From: Microvirga alba
GTDB lineage: Bacteria > Pseudomonadota > Alphaproteobacteria > Rhizobiales > Beijerinckiaceae
NCBI RefSeq assembly: GCF_015694465.1
Contig: NZ_JADQDO010000003.1
Span: forward strand, 248,001-312,000
Direction: 5' to 3'
DNA: 64,000 nt
Position 1 is the stretch's first letter. Every line of letters starts with the position of its first letter. A model generated the notes under the pieces. That model saw nothing but the letters and a program-made list of their open reading frames with translations, ran no database searches and was not told the origin of the DNA. This document shows, in pieces, positions 10,398 to 21,361 of the stretch. A program made the translations under genes and the position numbers.

Positions 10398-11539
10398 CCG
10401 CGCGGCCAATCCTGATTGAAGTGCTCCATCATCTCCGAGCGGGGGCGGCGGCGGGTGATCGCAATCAGAAAGCCCATCGCGAGCGCCAGCGAAAGAAGCG
10501 ACGAACCGCCGTAGGAGATGAAGGGCAGCGTCATGCCCTTGGCAGGCATGAGGTGCACGTTCACCATCATGTTGATGGAAGCCTGCAACCCGAACATCAG
10601 CACGAGGCCGGTCGCCGCAAGCCGGCAGAATGTGTCCTCGCTGCGCCGCGCAAGCGAAAGGCCGCGCAGCACGATGAAGGCGAAAAGCAGCAACAGGCCG
10701 AGACAGACGATGATGCCGAACTCCTCCGCTGTGACGGCGAAGATGAAGTCCGTATGCGCGTCGGGCAGGATGCGCTTGACCGAGCCTTCGCCCGGACCGC
10801 GCCCCAACCAGCCGCCGCGGGCGAAAGATTCCATCGCCGTATCGACCTGGAAGGTGTCGCCGGAGGACTTGTCCATGAAGCGCTCGATACGGGCGCGAAC
10901 GTGCGGAAGGAATTCATAAGCCGCGACGATGCCGACGAGGCCCGCGCCGCCGAGACCCATGACCCAGAACCAATGCAGGCCCGCGACGAAGAACAAGCCG
11001 CACCACACGATGGTGATGAGCATGGTCTGGCCGAAATCCGGCTGCAGGATCAGTGGAACGATGGTTGCGGGAAGGATGAGAAAGGCCAGGAACGCGCCCG
11101 GCATGTCCTTGCGCCGCGCGCCCTCTGAGAACGCCCACGCGGCGAGCACGACGAAGGCGGGTTTGACGAATTCGGAAGGCTGAATGCCGAGCGGGCCAAT
11201 CATGACCCAGCGATGCGCACCCTTGATCTCGGGGCCGAACTGGAAGGCCAGAGCGATCAGCCCCATGCTGACGATGTAGACCAGGAGCGCCAGGCGCCTG
11301 ACATGGCGCAGAGAGAGAAACGAGACCGGCAACATGATCGCAAGCGCCGGAAGGAGGAAGAGGACCTGACGGTTCACGAAATGGAACGTGGAGAGTCCCA
11401 GCCGCTCGGCGACGGGCGGACCACCAGCCATGAGAAACACAAGGCCCGCGAGAACGAGCACGGCGAGCGCCGCGAGAAGCACGCGGTCGACGGTCCACCA
11501 CCAGTCGCCGAGAGGCGAGCGTTCAACGCGTGACACCAT
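10394..11539 (-). CDS. ftsW: SEDS peptidoglycan glycosyltransferase FtsW
   Basis: Polytopic SEDS-family polymerase of septal peptidoglycan, working with FtsI. The product has 381 aa with about ten hydrophobic spans. Family motifs include HRWVMIGPLGIQPSEFVKPAF, ILQPDFGQTMLI (the catalytic-type Asp loop) and FISYGGSSLLSLALAMG near the C-terminus. It lies 4 bp downstream of murD and overlaps murG. Confidence 0.96.
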   Translation of the reverse strand: MVSRVERSPLGDWWWTVDRVLLAALAVLVLAGLVFLMAGGPPVAERLGLSTFHFVNRQVLFLLPALAIMLPVSFLSLRHVRRLALLVYIVSMGLIALAFQFGPEIKGAHRWVMIGPLGIQPSEFVKPAFVVLAAWAFSEGARRKDMPGAFLAFLILPATIVPLILQPDFGQTMLITIVWCGLFFVAGLHWFWVMGLGGAGLVGIVAAYEFLPHVRARIERFMDKSSGDTFQVDTAMESFARGGWLGRGPGEGSVKRILPDAHTDFIFAVTAEEFGIIVCLGLLLLFAFIVLRGLSLARRSEDTFCRLAATGLVLMFGLQASINMMVNVHLMPAKGMTLPFISYGGSSLLSLALAMGFLIAITRRRPRSEMMEHFNQDWPRG

Positions 11540-11543
11540 GACT

Positions 11544-12932
11544 TCAAGCTCCCCTGGTCGGGTTGATGCCGGGCAAGGCGCGGACGAGCGTGCGGAAGTG
11601 GTCTCCGCGCACCTCGAAATTCGGATATTGGTCGTAAGACGCGCAGGCTGGCGAGAGCAGGACGACGGAAGGCGCGTTTATCGCCGCCGCATCGTGCGCC
11701 GCCTGTTCAACCGCCTTTTCCATCGTGCTTGTGCGGGAATAAGGGACCGCCCCCTCGAGGATTGCTGCGAATTCGTCCGACGCCGCGCCGATCAAATAGG
11801 CTTTGCGAACCTTCGGGAAGTAGGGCTTCAGTGGCGTGATGCCGCCATCCTTGGCCTTACCGCCGAGAATCCAGAGGATATTGTCGAAGGACGCCAGCGC
11901 CTTCTCTGTGGAATCCGCGTTGGTGGCTTTGGAGTCGTTGATGAACAACGCCTCGCCAAGACGAGCCACCTCCTCCATGCGATGCGGCAGGCCGGGGAAG
12001 CTACGCAACGCGCGCTGGATGGCGACGGCGTCAACATCCGACAGAAGAGCGATGGCGATGGCCGCCGCCGCGTTCTGGGCATTGTGGTCACCGCGCAGCG
12101 AGCCGATGCCGGTGAGGTCCGCGACCTCTATGACGCGACCGTCGCGGTTGTCGATGATCCGGCTGCCCTGCGCATAGACGCTTCCCGCGTCTCGATCTGT
12201 CAGGCCGACGCGGATGGTGTTCGCCTGCGGTCTCCGGGCAATGATCGCGCGGCTTAGTGCGTCATCGGCGCCGAGGATCGCCTTCGCGGCCTTCGCAACC
12301 AACCGCTCCTTGATCGCCGCGTACTCCTCCATCGTCCCATGCCGATCGAGGTGATCGGGCGTGATGTTGAGGAGAACGCCGATGCTCGGTGCGAGGGAAG
12401 GCGCGAGGTCGATCTGAAACGACGAGCATTCGATGACGTGGATTCGCCTCTCGGATGGCGGCTTCAGCGACAGGATGGCGGTGCCGATATTGCCGCCCAT
12501 CTGCACGTCGTGTCCCGCCTCGCGCAGAATGTGCGCGATCAGCGCGGTCGTCGTAGATTTGCCGTTCGTGCCGGTGATGGCGATGAAGGGTGCGTTTGGG
12601 GCGATCTTCGCCCGCTCGCGGCAGAACAGCTCAATGTCGCCGATGATCTCGACGCCGGCGGCTTGTGCCAGTTTCGCGGACCAATGCGGTTCGGGATGGG
12701 TCAGGGGAACACCCGGCGAGAGAATGAGCGACGAGAAGCGCGACCAGTCCGCGCTCCGCAGGTCCCCCGTCTCGACACCCTTGGTTTGCGCCTCCGCCAT
12801 CTTCGCCGGGTTGTCGTCGCACGCGACCACATGCGCGCCGCCCGCTTTCAAGGCGAGCGCGGTCACCAGCCCCGACCCGCCGAGGCCGAAGAGCGCGACT
12901 GCTTTCCCGGAAAAGCTGGTAACGGGCGTCAT
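11544..12932 (-). CDS. murD: UDP-N-acetylmuramoylalanine--D-glutamate ligase MurD
   Basis: Second Mur ligase, adding D-Glu. At 462 aa it begins with the Rossmann motif [16 protein letters not shown], has the P-loop [18 protein letters not shown] (about 125) and [11 protein letters not shown] in the central domain. The C-terminal part contains [17 protein letters not shown] and [17 protein letters not shown], both typical of MurD. It sits 4 bp after mraY and 4 bp before ftsW. Confidence 0.97.
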   Translation of the reverse strand: MTPVTSFSGKAVALFGLGGSGLVTALALKAGGAHVVACDDNPAKMAEAQTKGVETGDLRSADWSRFSSLILSPGVPLTHPEPHWSAKLAQAAGVEIIGDIELFCRERAKIAPNAPFIAITGTNGKSTTTALIAHILREAGHDVQMGGNIGTAILSLKPPSERRIHVIECSSFQIDLAPSLAPSIGVLLNITPDHLDRHGTMEEYAAIKERLVAKAAKAILGADDALSRAIIARRPQANTIRVGLTDRDAGSVYAQGSRIIDNRDGRVIEVADLTGIGSLRGDHNAQNAAAAIAIALLSDVDAVAIQRALRSFPGLPHRMEEVARLGEALFINDSKATNADSTEKALASFDNILWILGGKAKDGGITPLKPYFPKVRKAYLIGAASDEFAAILEGAVPYSRTSTMEKAVEQAAHDAAAINAPSVVLLSPACASYDQYPNFEVRGDHFRTLVRALPGINPTRGA

Positions 12933-12936
12933 CGCG

Positions 12937-14022
12937 TCACCGCAGCTTGAGGGTCGCGAGGCCGACGAGCGCCAGCACCACGGAGATGATCCAGAACCGG
13001 ATCACGACCTGCGGCTCGGTCCAGCCGAGTTGCTCGAAATGATGGTGGATCGGCGCCATCTTGAAGACGCGCTTTCCCGTGAGCTTGAAGGATGTGACCT
13101 GGATGATGACCGAGAGGATTTCCAGCACGAACAGGCCGCCGACGAGGGCGAGAACGATCTCGTGCTTGGTCGCAACTGCAATCGTGCCGAGAAGACCGCC
13201 GAGCGCCAACGAGCCGGTGTCGCCCATGAAGATCTGGGCCGGAGGCGCGTTGAACCACAGAAAGCCGAGGCCCGCCCCGATCAACGCGCCGCAAACAACC
13301 GCGAGCTCGCCGGTGCCGGGGACGAAGTGGATCTGGAGGTAATTCGCGAAAACGGCGTTACCGGCGAGATAGGCGATGAACCCGAAGGTGCCCGCCGCGA
13401 TCATCACCGGCACAATGGCAAGACCATCGAGACCGTCGGTAATGTTGACCGCATTACCCGCGCCGACGATCACGAACCCGCCGAAGATCACGTAGAACCA
13501 GCCGAGGTTGAAGATCAGCTCTTTCGAGAACGGCAAGGCCAGCTTGTTGGCGAGGCCGGGCGTGCCGAGATAGGAAATCGCGACGCAGGCAGCGCCCGCG
13601 ATCACCGCTTCGATGGCCAGCCGCGAGCGGCCGGAAAAACCCTTGTGCGACTGCTTCGTGACTTTCAGGAAATCGTCATAGAAACCGATCGCGCCGAAGC
13701 CGACCGTGACGAAGAGCACGACCCACACATAATGGTTGGAAAGATTGGCCCAGAGCAAGGTCGAGACCAGCACGCCTGCCATGATCATCAGCCCGCCCAT
13801 GGTCGGCGTGCCGCGTTTGGTGAGGAGATGGGACTTCGGTCCATCCTCGCGAATTGGCTGCCCCTTGCCCTGGCGCACGCGGAGGAGCGAGATGATCGAG
13901 GGTCCAAACAGGAACACGAAGAGAAGCGCCGTCGCCGTCGCGCCACCCGTACGGAACGTGATGTACCGGAAGATATTGAGAGGGCTGAAATAGGGGCTGA
14001 GATCAGCCAACCAGGTCAACAT
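12937..14022 (-). CDS. mraY: Phospho-MurNAc-pentapeptide translocase MraY
   Basis: Integral membrane transferase that makes lipid I from UDP-MurNAc-pentapeptide and undecaprenyl phosphate. It has 361 aa and about ten membrane segments. Diagnostic motifs are [25 protein letters not shown] (Asp pair), [21 protein letters not shown] and [13 protein letters not shown] (HHH motif). It lies 3 bp after murF on the same strand. Confidence 0.98.
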   Translation of the reverse strand: MLTWLADLSPYFSPLNIFRYITFRTGGATATALLFVFLFGPSIISLLRVRQGKGQPIREDGPKSHLLTKRGTPTMGGLMIMAGVLVSTLLWANLSNHYVWVVLFVTVGFGAIGFYDDFLKVTKQSHKGFSGRSRLAIEAVIAGAACVAISYLGTPGLANKLALPFSKELIFNLGWFYVIFGGFVIVGAGNAVNITDGLDGLAIVPVMIAAGTFGFIAYLAGNAVFANYLQIHFVPGTGELAVVCGALIGAGLGFLWFNAPPAQIFMGDTGSLALGGLLGTIAVATKHEIVLALVGGLFVLEILSVIIQVTSFKLTGKRVFKMAPIHHHFEQLGWTEPQVVIRFWIISVVLALVGLATLKLR

Positions 14023-14025
14023 CGA

Positions 14026-15459
14026 TCATCCTTTCAGCGCGTGTGCCGCGTGGCTCGCGCCGTAACGTTCTTTCATGGCTTTGACAATCAAAGCCATCTT
14101 CATGCTGAGCGAACCCTTCACCATCACGGCATCGCCGGGGCGAAGGACCGCGCAAACCGCATCGGCCAGTTCGGCCGAGGTTGCGGTGTGGGCAGCAATT
14201 TTGGCTTTCGGCAGCAGATCGACCAGATTTTGCATCAGTGGTCCAGCGGCAAAGACAAGATCGATGCCATTGGCCTCGACCGCTTCTGCCAGGCCCTCAT
14301 GCAGGCCGGGAGCCTTGTCGCCGAGTTCCTTCATATCCCCGAGAACCGCGATGCGTCGTCCCTGGGGCGCGAGTTCGACCGCGCCGAGATTGGACAGGGC
14401 CGCGCGCACGGAAGCCGGATTGGCGTTATAGCTTTCATCGATCAGGAGGGCCTCGCCCGACCCGACCGACAGCACGGTCCGCTCGCCGCGCCCGACCGGC
14501 GGCTTCAATTCGACGAAGGATTGCGCCACCGGAGCCGGATCGACGCCAAGCGCGTGAGAGGCGGCCAGCACGCTTAAGGAATTGAGGGCGATATGCCGTC
14601 CCGCCGTGCCGATCCGGTACGTGAGAGGCTCGCCGAAAATCCGCGCTTCCACGATGGAGAAGTCAGGCTTCACGACGATGCGCTCGGCTCGAATATCCGC
14701 CGCCTCGCTCTCGCCGAAACTCACCACGCGGCCCGCATTCGACGCCAGCGCATGGGCGCGCAGGCGCTCGAAATAGGGGCTGTCGCGGTTGATGATGGCC
14801 GTGCCGCCGGGCTCGATACCGGCAAAGATTTCGCCCTTGGCGTCGGCAATGCCCCAGAGGGAGGGGAAGAACTCGATATGGACCGGTTCGATGGTCGTTA
14901 TCACCACCACATGCGGACGCACCATGGCGGTGAGCGGCAAGATCTCGCCGGCATGGTTCATGCCGATCTCGAATATGCCGAACTCGGTCTCGCGCGGCAT
15001 GCGGGCGAGCGTCAGCGGAACGCCCCAATGATTGTTGTAGGACGCAACCGAGGCATGGGTCGCGCCCTGGCGGGAGAGCGCAAGGCGCATGGCCTCTTTC
15101 GTGCCGGTCTTGCCGACGGACCCCGTGATCGCGACAATCTTCGCGGTGCTGCGCTTGCGCGCCGCGATGCCGAGCTGGCGCATGGCCTCCAGCACGTCCG
15201 GCACCACGATCAGCCGGTCGGAGCCTTCGAAGTGAGGAGCTTTCTCCATCGAGACGACAGCTGCCGACGCGCCCTTCTCCAGAGCGGCGGGCACGAAGTC
15301 ATGCCCGTCATGCACATCGCCCTTGATGGCGAAATAGAGATCGCCCGGATTGAGCGTACGCGTGTCGATGGAGGCCCCGGACGCTTGCGCAAAGCCGCTG
15401 CCGACGCGAGCGCCGGTCGCGGCAACGATCTCATCCAAGGTCCATAAGGGCGCGCTCAT
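14026..15459 (-). CDS. murF: UDP-MurNAc-tripeptide--D-Ala-D-Ala ligase MurF
   Basis: Final cytoplasmic Mur ligase. It has 477 aa with the P-loop AITGSVGKTGTKEAM near residue 110, NNHWGVPLTLARMP and IFEIGMNHAGEI in the central domain. The Mur-ligase C-terminal domain begins near residue 310 (DESYNANPASVRAAL). It overlaps the murE stop by four bases (ATGA). Confidence 0.97.
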   Translation of the reverse strand: MSAPLWTLDEIVAATGARVGSGFAQASGASIDTRTLNPGDLYFAIKGDVHDGHDFVPAALEKGASAAVVSMEKAPHFEGSDRLIVVPDVLEAMRQLGIAARKRSTAKIVAITGSVGKTGTKEAMRLALSRQGATHASVASYNNHWGVPLTLARMPRETEFGIFEIGMNHAGEILPLTAMVRPHVVVITTIEPVHIEFFPSLWGIADAKGEIFAGIEPGGTAIINRDSPYFERLRAHALASNAGRVVSFGESEAADIRAERIVVKPDFSIVEARIFGEPLTYRIGTAGRHIALNSLSVLAASHALGVDPAPVAQSFVELKPPVGRGERTVLSVGSGEALLIDESYNANPASVRAALSNLGAVELAPQGRRIAVLGDMKELGDKAPGLHEGLAEAVEANGIDLVFAAGPLMQNLVDLLPKAKIAAHTATSAELADAVCAVLRPGDAVMVKGSLSMKMALIVKAMKERYGASHAAHALKG

Positions 15460-16925
15460 GCCTGCCTCTCCGCGATAGCCGCCCGCACCTCGTCATGATC
15501 CGAGAACGGCAACGTCCGGTCGCCGATGATTTGGCCGGTTTCATGGCCTTTGCCCGCGACGACGAGAATATCCCCGGGACGCAGGTCCTTGACGGCTGTG
15601 CGGATGGCAAGCGCGCGGTCGCCGATTTCCAAAGCACCAGGGGCGGCCTTCAAGACTTCGGCGCGGATCGCAGCAGGATCTTCCGAGCGAGGATTATCGT
15701 CCGTAACGATCACCACATCCGATTTCTCGACGGCGATGCGGCCCATGAGCGGACGCTTGCCGCGATCCCGGTCCCCACCGCACCCGACGATGCAGATCAG
15801 GCGGCCCGTCGTGAAGGGCCGTAGCGCCTCGAGCACATGGGAGAGCGCATCGGGCTTGTGGGCATAATCGACGATGCAGAGCGCGCCGTTGGTTTCGCCC
15901 ACCTGTTCCAATCGACCCGAAACGCCTTTCAGCCCGGACAAGCCTTCGATCACCTCGACCGCCCTCGCCTCACCTTCGACCGCAAGCACGAGACCGGCGG
16001 CAAGGAGTGCATTCTCAACCTGGAAGGTTCCGAGGAGCGGAAGGGTCGTGCGGATTGTCTTGCCGAAGGCTTCGACTGTTAGTGCCTGCTTGAAGCCTTC
16101 CGGACGCGTCTCGACGAGGCGAAGCGTTTCACCCGCACTGCCCGTCGTCATGAGCTTCAAGCCGCGATTCCGCACGCCTTGGAGGAATACATCCGCATAG
16201 GGACCATCGGCGTTGATGACGGCGGGCGCGTCGGCAGGGAGCAACGTGTCGAACAGGCGCAGCTTGGCCGCCGCATAGGCTTCCGTCGTGCCGTGATAGT
16301 CGAGGTGATCACGGCCGAGATTGGTGAACCCAGCAGCGCTCAGGCGCACCCCGTCGAGCCGTCGCTGATCGATGCCGTGGGAGGAGGCCTCCATCGCCAG
16401 GCGACGCACGCCGTCATTGGCCAGATGATCGAGAGTCTCGTGCAGCGAGATCGGATCCGGCGTCGTCAATGAGCCGTAGGCCGTGCCGTCGGACGTGATG
16501 ACGCCCAGCGTGCCGAGGCTTGCCGATTTATTTCCCAGCACCGCGAAGAGCTGGCGCGTGAAATCCGCGACCGAACTCTTGCCGCTGGTGCCTGTGACGG
16601 CGACGACCTTTTCCGGTTGTTTCGGATAGAAGCGCGCGGCTGCAATGGCGAGGGCAAGACGTACATCTGGCGCGCGGGTATAAGCGACATTTGCGGGAAG
16701 ATCGGACGGGCGCTCCGCCTCTCCGACAATGGCGACCGCGCCTGCGGCGACAGCCTGCGGCACGAAGCTCATCCCATCAACCTTCGTGCCCGGAACGGCG
16801 AAGAAGGCCGTGCCCGGCCCGACCTTGCGGCTGTCGGATGCGATCTTCGCGACAGGCGTGGAAGCGGCCGGATCGCCAGCTGCCTCCGGCAAAAGATCAC
16901 CCAGTCGGATCATGCGCGCACTCAT
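15456..16925 (-). CDS. murE: UDP-MurNAc-L-Ala-D-Glu--meso-DAP ligase MurE
   Basis: Third Mur ligase. The P-loop [18 protein letters not shown] and the substrate-specificity motif DNPRSEDP, characteristic of meso-diaminopimelate-using MurE enzymes, predict DAP-type peptidoglycan. The start at 16925 overlaps the ftsI stop as TAATG and gives 489 aa. The ATG five codons earlier lies inside ftsI and is rejected. Confidence 0.97.
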   Translation of the reverse strand: MSARMIRLGDLLPEAAGDPAASTPVAKIASDSRKVGPGTAFFAVPGTKVDGMSFVPQAVAAGAVAIVGEAERPSDLPANVAYTRAPDVRLALAIAAARFYPKQPEKVVAVTGTSGKSSVADFTRQLFAVLGNKSASLGTLGVITSDGTAYGSLTTPDPISLHETLDHLANDGVRRLAMEASSHGIDQRRLDGVRLSAAGFTNLGRDHLDYHGTTEAYAAAKLRLFDTLLPADAPAVINADGPYADVFLQGVRNRGLKLMTTGSAGETLRLVETRPEGFKQALTVEAFGKTIRTTLPLLGTFQVENALLAAGLVLAVEGEARAVEVIEGLSGLKGVSGRLEQVGETNGALCIVDYAHKPDALSHVLEALRPFTTGRLICIVGCGGDRDRGKRPLMGRIAVEKSDVVIVTDDNPRSEDPAAIRAEVLKAAPGALEIGDRALAIRTAVKDLRPGDILVVAGKGHETGQIIGDRTLPFSDHDEVRAAIAERQA

Positions 16926-18688
16926 TATTTCGTCCCCCACGCGCCGAGGCGCGTCATCAGGGGGAAGGGCAGCACCGGCGCCTCGAAGCGCGGCGGAACG
17001 CCGAGCATCGGCGCGATGCGCTCGATGACGTTTCCGGTGACGGGGCCGGCATTCCAGCCCGCTGTCGAGAAGCCATATGTTCCTTCGACCGCCTGCGGCT
17101 CGTCCATGATGGTGAGGAAAACGTATTTCGGCTTGTCGGCCGGAAGAACCGCCGTGAAGGTCGTGAAGTTCTTGTTCTTGGAATAGCGCCCGTTGATGAC
17201 CTTTTCCGCGGTGCCGGTTTTGCCGCCCACGAAGAAACCGGCGATGGCGGCCGAAGACGCCGATCCGGCAGGGTTGGAGGCGTTCAGGCGCATCACGTAG
17301 CGCATCGCCTCGCTGGTCTCGGGCTTGAGCACCTGGACAGCGTTTTGACGAGCAGCCGCTTCGTCACGTTTCAGGAAGGTCGGCGGAATGAGCACACCGC
17401 CATTCACGAGCGCGCCCACCGCCATCAATGCCTGAAGCGGCGCGACTGCGAGACCGTGGCCGAAGGCGATCGTCATGGTGTTGAGTTCGCCCCAGCGCGG
17501 CGGCACGATGGGCTCTGCGCTTTCAGGAAGCTCCGTCTTCAACCGGGTCAACTGACCCATCTTGCGCAGAAAAGCCTTGTGGCCCTCCACGCCGATGCCG
17601 AGCGCCATACGAGCCGTGCCGATATTCGACGAGTGGATGAACACTTCCGGCACCGTGAGAACACGGCGCGTCGCGTGGTAGTCGCCGATGGTGAACTTGC
17701 CGTAGCGCAGGCCGGCCCGGGCATCCAAGGTCGAATTGATGTTGTATTTGCCGGAATCGAGAGCCATCGCGGTCGTGAGGGCCTTGAAGGTCGAGCCCAT
17801 CTCGAAGACGCCGACATTGATGCGATTGATGCGATCGGCCTCCAGTGCGTCGACCGGGTTGTTCGGGTCGAAATCCGGCAACGAGGCGAGCGCGATGATC
17901 TCACCCGTGTTCACGTCCAGGATCGCGCCGGCCGTCGCCTTGGCCTTGTACTTCGCCATGCCCTTGGCAAGCTCGTCGCGCAGCGCATGTTGCACGCGCA
18001 GATCGAGAGAGAGTTGCACCGGCTTGAGGTCCGCCGCAGAAATGTTGAAGCCCGCGCCGTTGAGATCCTGCAAGCCCTGGCTATCGATGTATTTCTCCAT
18101 GCCCGCGATGCCGACATTGTCGACATTCGCGAAGCCGAGGACGTGAGCCGCGGCCTGGGCGTTCGGATAGATGCGCTTGTTTTCCGGCAGGAAGCCGATG
18201 CCCGGAATGCCGAGGCGATGAACCTCCGCCTGCTGGCGCGGCGTGATCTCGCGTTTGATCCAGACGAAGCCCTTCTTGGTACCGAGCTTGTTACGCAGGT
18301 CTGTCGCGTCGAGGTCCGGCAGAACGGCAGTCAGCAGCTCGACAGCCTCGTCTTTGTCGATGATGTTGCGCGGCTCCGCGAAGACGGACACCATCTTCAC
18401 GTCCGTCGCCAGGATCTCGCCGTTGCGGTCGATGATATCCGGCCGGGCCGCCGAGATTTCCGAGGAGGCCGCGCGGCGCATCGCGCTCGACGAATCGCTG
18501 GTCATGGCCAGAAGAACCAGCCGGCCGCCGATGACCCCGAAAAGCCCGATGAAGCAGAACGCGGCAAGGCCGACGCGCGCCGTGCTCTTGTCGACGCGCA
18601 GACGGAACAGCTCGCGGACATGACCGAGAAAGCCACGCTTGCGCGGAGCGGATTTGGCCAGCAGGTCTGGATCGGTCTCTTGCAACAC
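16925..18688 (-). CDS. ftsI: Septal transpeptidase FtsI (class B PBP3)
   Basis: Bitopic penicillin-binding protein that cross-links septal peptidoglycan. It has 587 aa. A short basic cytoplasmic tail precedes one membrane span (about 38-62), followed by a pedestal domain with [10 protein letters not shown]. The transpeptidase motifs are all intact: STFK (nucleophile S299, K302), SSN (353-355) and KTGT (490-493). It is 5 bp after ftsL, in the canonical order for pairing with FtsW. Confidence 0.98.
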   Translation of the reverse strand: MLQETDPDLLAKSAPRKRGFLGHVRELFRLRVDKSTARVGLAAFCFIGLFGVIGGRLVLLAMTSDSSSAMRRAASSEISAARPDIIDRNGEILATDVKMVSVFAEPRNIIDKDEAVELLTAVLPDLDATDLRNKLGTKKGFVWIKREITPRQQAEVHRLGIPGIGFLPENKRIYPNAQAAAHVLGFANVDNVGIAGMEKYIDSQGLQDLNGAGFNISAADLKPVQLSLDLRVQHALRDELAKGMAKYKAKATAGAILDVNTGEIIALASLPDFDPNNPVDALEADRINRINVGVFEMGSTFKALTTAMALDSGKYNINSTLDARAGLRYGKFTIGDYHATRRVLTVPEVFIHSSNIGTARMALGIGVEGHKAFLRKMGQLTRLKTELPESAEPIVPPRWGELNTMTIAFGHGLAVAPLQALMAVGALVNGGVLIPPTFLKRDEAAARQNAVQVLKPETSEAMRYVMRLNASNPAGSASSAAIAGFFVGGKTGTAEKVINGRYSKNKNFTTFTAVLPADKPKYVFLTIMDEPQAVEGTYGFSTAGWNAGPVTGNVIERIAPMLGVPPRFEAPVLPFPLMTRLGAWGTK

Positions 18689-18693
18689 GGGCG

Positions 18694-19071
18694 TTACCGT
18701 TTCGGGGTTTGTGTTGTCGGAGTGCGGGCTTCGTTGGTTTTGTCTTTCGGCGTCGCAGTCGGCTCAAGCAAGCGGCCGATCTCGTCCTCCCGAACGGGCC
18801 GGTTGGGAAGATCGGACAGTCGCGCCAATTGCTGGATCCTCATCGGTTGAAGATCGAGATGCTGATTGACTGCATCCTGAAGGCGATCAGGGCGGTCGAG
18901 ATATTGCCATTCCGCCTGAAGGACGGCGATGGCGTCCCGCTCACGCTGCACTTTCGATTTCAGCTTCGCGACCTGCTCCGCGTGATAGAGCGTCTCGTAC
19001 TTGATCGAATAGGCATAGCCCGCCGACGCGATCAGCGCGGAGATTGCGATCATGTGAAGGAATCGGATCAC
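18694..19071 (-). CDS. ftsL: Cell division protein FtsL
   Basis: Small bitopic divisome protein of 125 aa. One N-terminal membrane span (about residues 3-22) is followed by a coiled-coil-compatible region (about 28-60: [21 protein letters not shown]...) and a Pro/Thr-rich tail. Identification rests on topology, size, the segment [18 protein letters not shown] and position between rsmH and ftsI. It overlaps the rsmH stop by four bases. Confidence 0.9.
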   Translation of the reverse strand: MIRFLHMIAISALIASAGYAYSIKYETLYHAEQVAKLKSKVQRERDAIAVLQAEWQYLDRPDRLQDAVNQHLDLQPMRIQQLARLSDLPNRPVREDEIGRLLEPTATPKDKTNEARTPTTQTPKR

Positions 19072-20117
19072 CGGCGCCCTCCCCGCTTTTCAGCCGTCTG
19101 CGGCAGCTCGGCCAGCATGGTGATGGCGCTCAAAGATTCCTGCGCGGGCGCGCTCGTCCGCTCCCCGGCCCGGAGTTTCGCGGAGCGGGCTCGCGGGTTG
19201 CGCGAAACCTCGAGATCGCTCGGCCCCACCGGTCCTCTGGTGATGGCGTCGAATGTCGGCTTCGCCATGGCGGCCGTCGGCAGATGGCGCGAACCGGTCG
19301 GCGCACGCCCGGTGCGGGCCGCGAAGAACTGTTTCACAATGCGATCTTCCAAGGAGTGGAAGGTGACGACAACAAGACGCCCGCCGGGCTTGAGAATGCG
19401 CTCTGCCGCATGAAGCGCGCGCACCAACTCGCCGAGCTCGTCATTCACCGCGATGCGAAGGCCCTGGAAAACCCGCGTCGCCGGATGAATGCCGCCCGGC
19501 TCCTGCCGGATCAGCGATGCAACCAGGTCCGCGAGCTGCCGTGTCGTCTCGAAGGGCTGCCGACGGCGCGCCTCGATGATGGCGCGTGCCACCGCGCGGG
19601 CGCGGCGCTCCTCGCCGTAATGATAGAAAATATCCGCGAGTTCCGCCTCGGAAGATTCGTTGATGAGGTCGGCCGCGCTCGGGCCCGATTGCTCCATGCG
19701 CATGTCGAGCGGCCCCTCGTTGCGAAACGAGAACCCACGCTCGGCTTCATCGAGCTGCATGGACGAAACGCCGATGTCGAGCACGACGCCATCGACGCCC
19801 TCGAAACCCTGCGCCCTCGCGATCTCGTCGAGATCGCCAAAGCGCCCCGGCACGAGCATGAGACGTTTTTTGACCTTCGCCGCCAACGCAGCGCCGCCGG
19901 CGATCGCATCCGGATCCCGGTCAATGCCGATCACCGCGTTGCGGGGATGACCGTCGAGAATGGCGCGCGTGTATCCGCCCGCGCCAAAAGTGCCATCAAT
20001 GAAGAGGCCGCCGCGCTTCACATCGAGCGCCGTGCAGACCTCTTCCAGGAGGACGGGAACGTGACGGGTCGGTCCGCCAGCGGCTCCGGCTCCTGGGCCG
20101 TCGCCGCGTCCCATCAT
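19068..20117 (-). CDS. rsmH: 16S rRNA (cytosine-1402-N4)-methyltransferase RsmH
   Basis: SAM-dependent methyltransferase of the MraW/RsmH family modifying the ribosomal decoding site. Motif [17 protein letters not shown] is at about 39-54; GIDRDPDAI and the insert domain [20 protein letters not shown] are typical. I place the start at 20117, where ATG overlaps the mraZ stop (ATGATGG), giving 349 aa. The reading frame stays open upstream across mraZ to 20780, but that extension is a shadow of mraZ and its promoter region. Confidence 0.95.
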   Translation of the reverse strand: MMGRGDGPGAGAAGGPTRHVPVLLEEVCTALDVKRGGLFIDGTFGAGGYTRAILDGHPRNAVIGIDRDPDAIAGGAALAAKVKKRLMLVPGRFGDLDEIARAQGFEGVDGVVLDIGVSSMQLDEAERGFSFRNEGPLDMRMEQSGPSAADLINESSEAELADIFYHYGEERRARAVARAIIEARRRQPFETTRQLADLVASLIRQEPGGIHPATRVFQGLRIAVNDELGELVRALHAAERILKPGGRLVVVTFHSLEDRIVKQFFAARTGRAPTGSRHLPTAAMAKPTFDAITRGPVGPSDLEVSRNPRARSAKLRAGERTSAPAQESLSAITMLAELPQTAEKRGGRR

Positions 20118-20611
20118 CGTTCCCGTGCTCCTGGTGAGATATCTTGCACCAAACGTTGTTCCATATTGCGAGTTCCTAAAGCCCTCTTCAGGTCTCTGAC
20201 CTTCGTGCGCGCCTCCTCCAAGTGCGCACGGAAGCTCTCGGGCTCCCAAATCTGAAACTTGTGACCGAGTCCCACGAACGTCACCGCGTCCGCGATCCCG
20301 GCATGACCTTTTACTGAATCCGTCAGGATGACTCGCCCCTCCGGATCGACTTTGAGGATCTCGCTGGTCCCGAACAACGCCGTCGACAGTTGATCCCGCT
20401 CGTCCGAATAGGGCGACAGCGTCGACAAGAACGCATCGATCTCGTTCAGAAGCACGTTGCCGCCCGCGTCCAGAGCCGGCGCGTCGAGCGCCGGATGTAC
20501 GTAGAGCCCCTCGAACCCGTCCGTGACCAAAATGGCCCGGAAAGACGCCGGGATTGAGACCCGGCCCTTCGAGTCCAACTTGTTGGTGAAATTGGACACG
20601 AAGCGATTCAT
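20114..20611 (-). CDS. mraZ: MraZ transcriptional regulator of the dcw cluster
   Basis: DNA-binding protein with two SpoVT/AbrB-like repeats, the first gene of the cluster. The product is 165 aa. The first repeat reads [21 protein letters not shown] and the second has [19 protein letters not shown]; the DxxGR signatures are intact in both. It overlaps rsmH by four bases. Tandem GGG repeats upstream (20760-20794) fit the known MraZ operator, so autoregulation is likely. Confidence 0.96.
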   Translation of the reverse strand: MNRFVSNFTNKLDSKGRVSIPASFRAILVTDGFEGLYVHPALDAPALDAGGNVLLNEIDAFLSTLSPYSDERDQLSTALFGTSEILKVDPEGRVILTDSVKGHAGIADAVTFVGLGHKFQIWEPESFRAHLEEARTKVRDLKRALGTRNMEQRLVQDISPGARER

Positions 20612-20759
20612 CGGCCGCAGCTCGTACGCTCCTGATTGTCAGCCCCTCGGCGGATCGAACAGACCCACCGCCTCCCGAAGCCGGTGACAACGCTACTTTC
20701 CGATCAAGGAGATCGACACCAACCGGGTGCCTGATGTCCCCTTCGGAAGAAACCGTCGA

Positions 20760-20794
20760 CGGGATGATTTGGGATAACATGGGATGCTATGGGC
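20760..20794 (+). promoter_or_regulatory. MraZ operator: four GGG repeats with 10-bp period
   Basis: CGGGA at 20760, TGGGA at 20770, TGGGA at 20780 and TGGGC at 20790 form direct repeats spaced exactly 10 bp apart. MraZ is known to bind TGGGN repeats separated by five bases in front of its own gene. The array covers the candidate -10 and spacer of the mraZ promoter, so a bound MraZ oligomer would block it. The array lies about 150 bp upstream of the mraZ start. Confidence 0.85.
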
Positions 20795-20799
20795 GTCAA
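20771..20799 (-). promoter_or_regulatory. Candidate mraZ (dcw cluster) promoter
   Basis: On the minus strand TTGACG (20794-20799) is followed after 17 bp by TATCCC (20771-20776). The -35 fits the alphaproteobacterial TTGAC consensus well; the -10 is only a partial match. Overlap with the MraZ repeats supports it. It would give a long leader of roughly 150 nt before mraZ. The remaining stretch 20612-20921 contains no ORF that I can support. Confidence 0.5.
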
Positions 20800-20921
20800 C
20801 GGAACTGATTGAGTCGGCAGGCCTTTCGGCATTCGACCCCATCAGAAGCATTTAGGGTTAATGAATCGTAAGCAGCGCAACGGTTTGCGCCCCTCTCTCC
20901 ACAAAACTTGCGTCGGAAATG

Positions 20922-21316
<395 letters not shown>

Positions 21317-21323
21317 GGTTCCG

Positions 21324-21352
21324 ATGTGGTGCAGAAGGCAGGCCTTCGTCAA
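21324..21352 (-). promoter_or_regulatory. Possible rnpB promoter
   Basis: TTGACG (21347-21352), a 17-bp spacer and CCACAT (21324-21329) end seven bases before the inferred RNA 5' end. The -35 is good and the -10 is poor, so this is tentative. Confidence 0.35.
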
Positions 21353-21361
21353 GGCTGAAGC

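Noticed and set aside
20118-20780. N-terminal extension of rsmH by 221 codons
   Set aside because: The extension runs through mraZ in another frame and over the MraZ operator; the ATGA overlap at 20117 is the convincing start.
20859-20872. Possible CtrA half-site near TTAATGAATCGTAAG
   Set aside because: The second half is TAAG rather than TTAA, so the spacing match is not supported by sequence.
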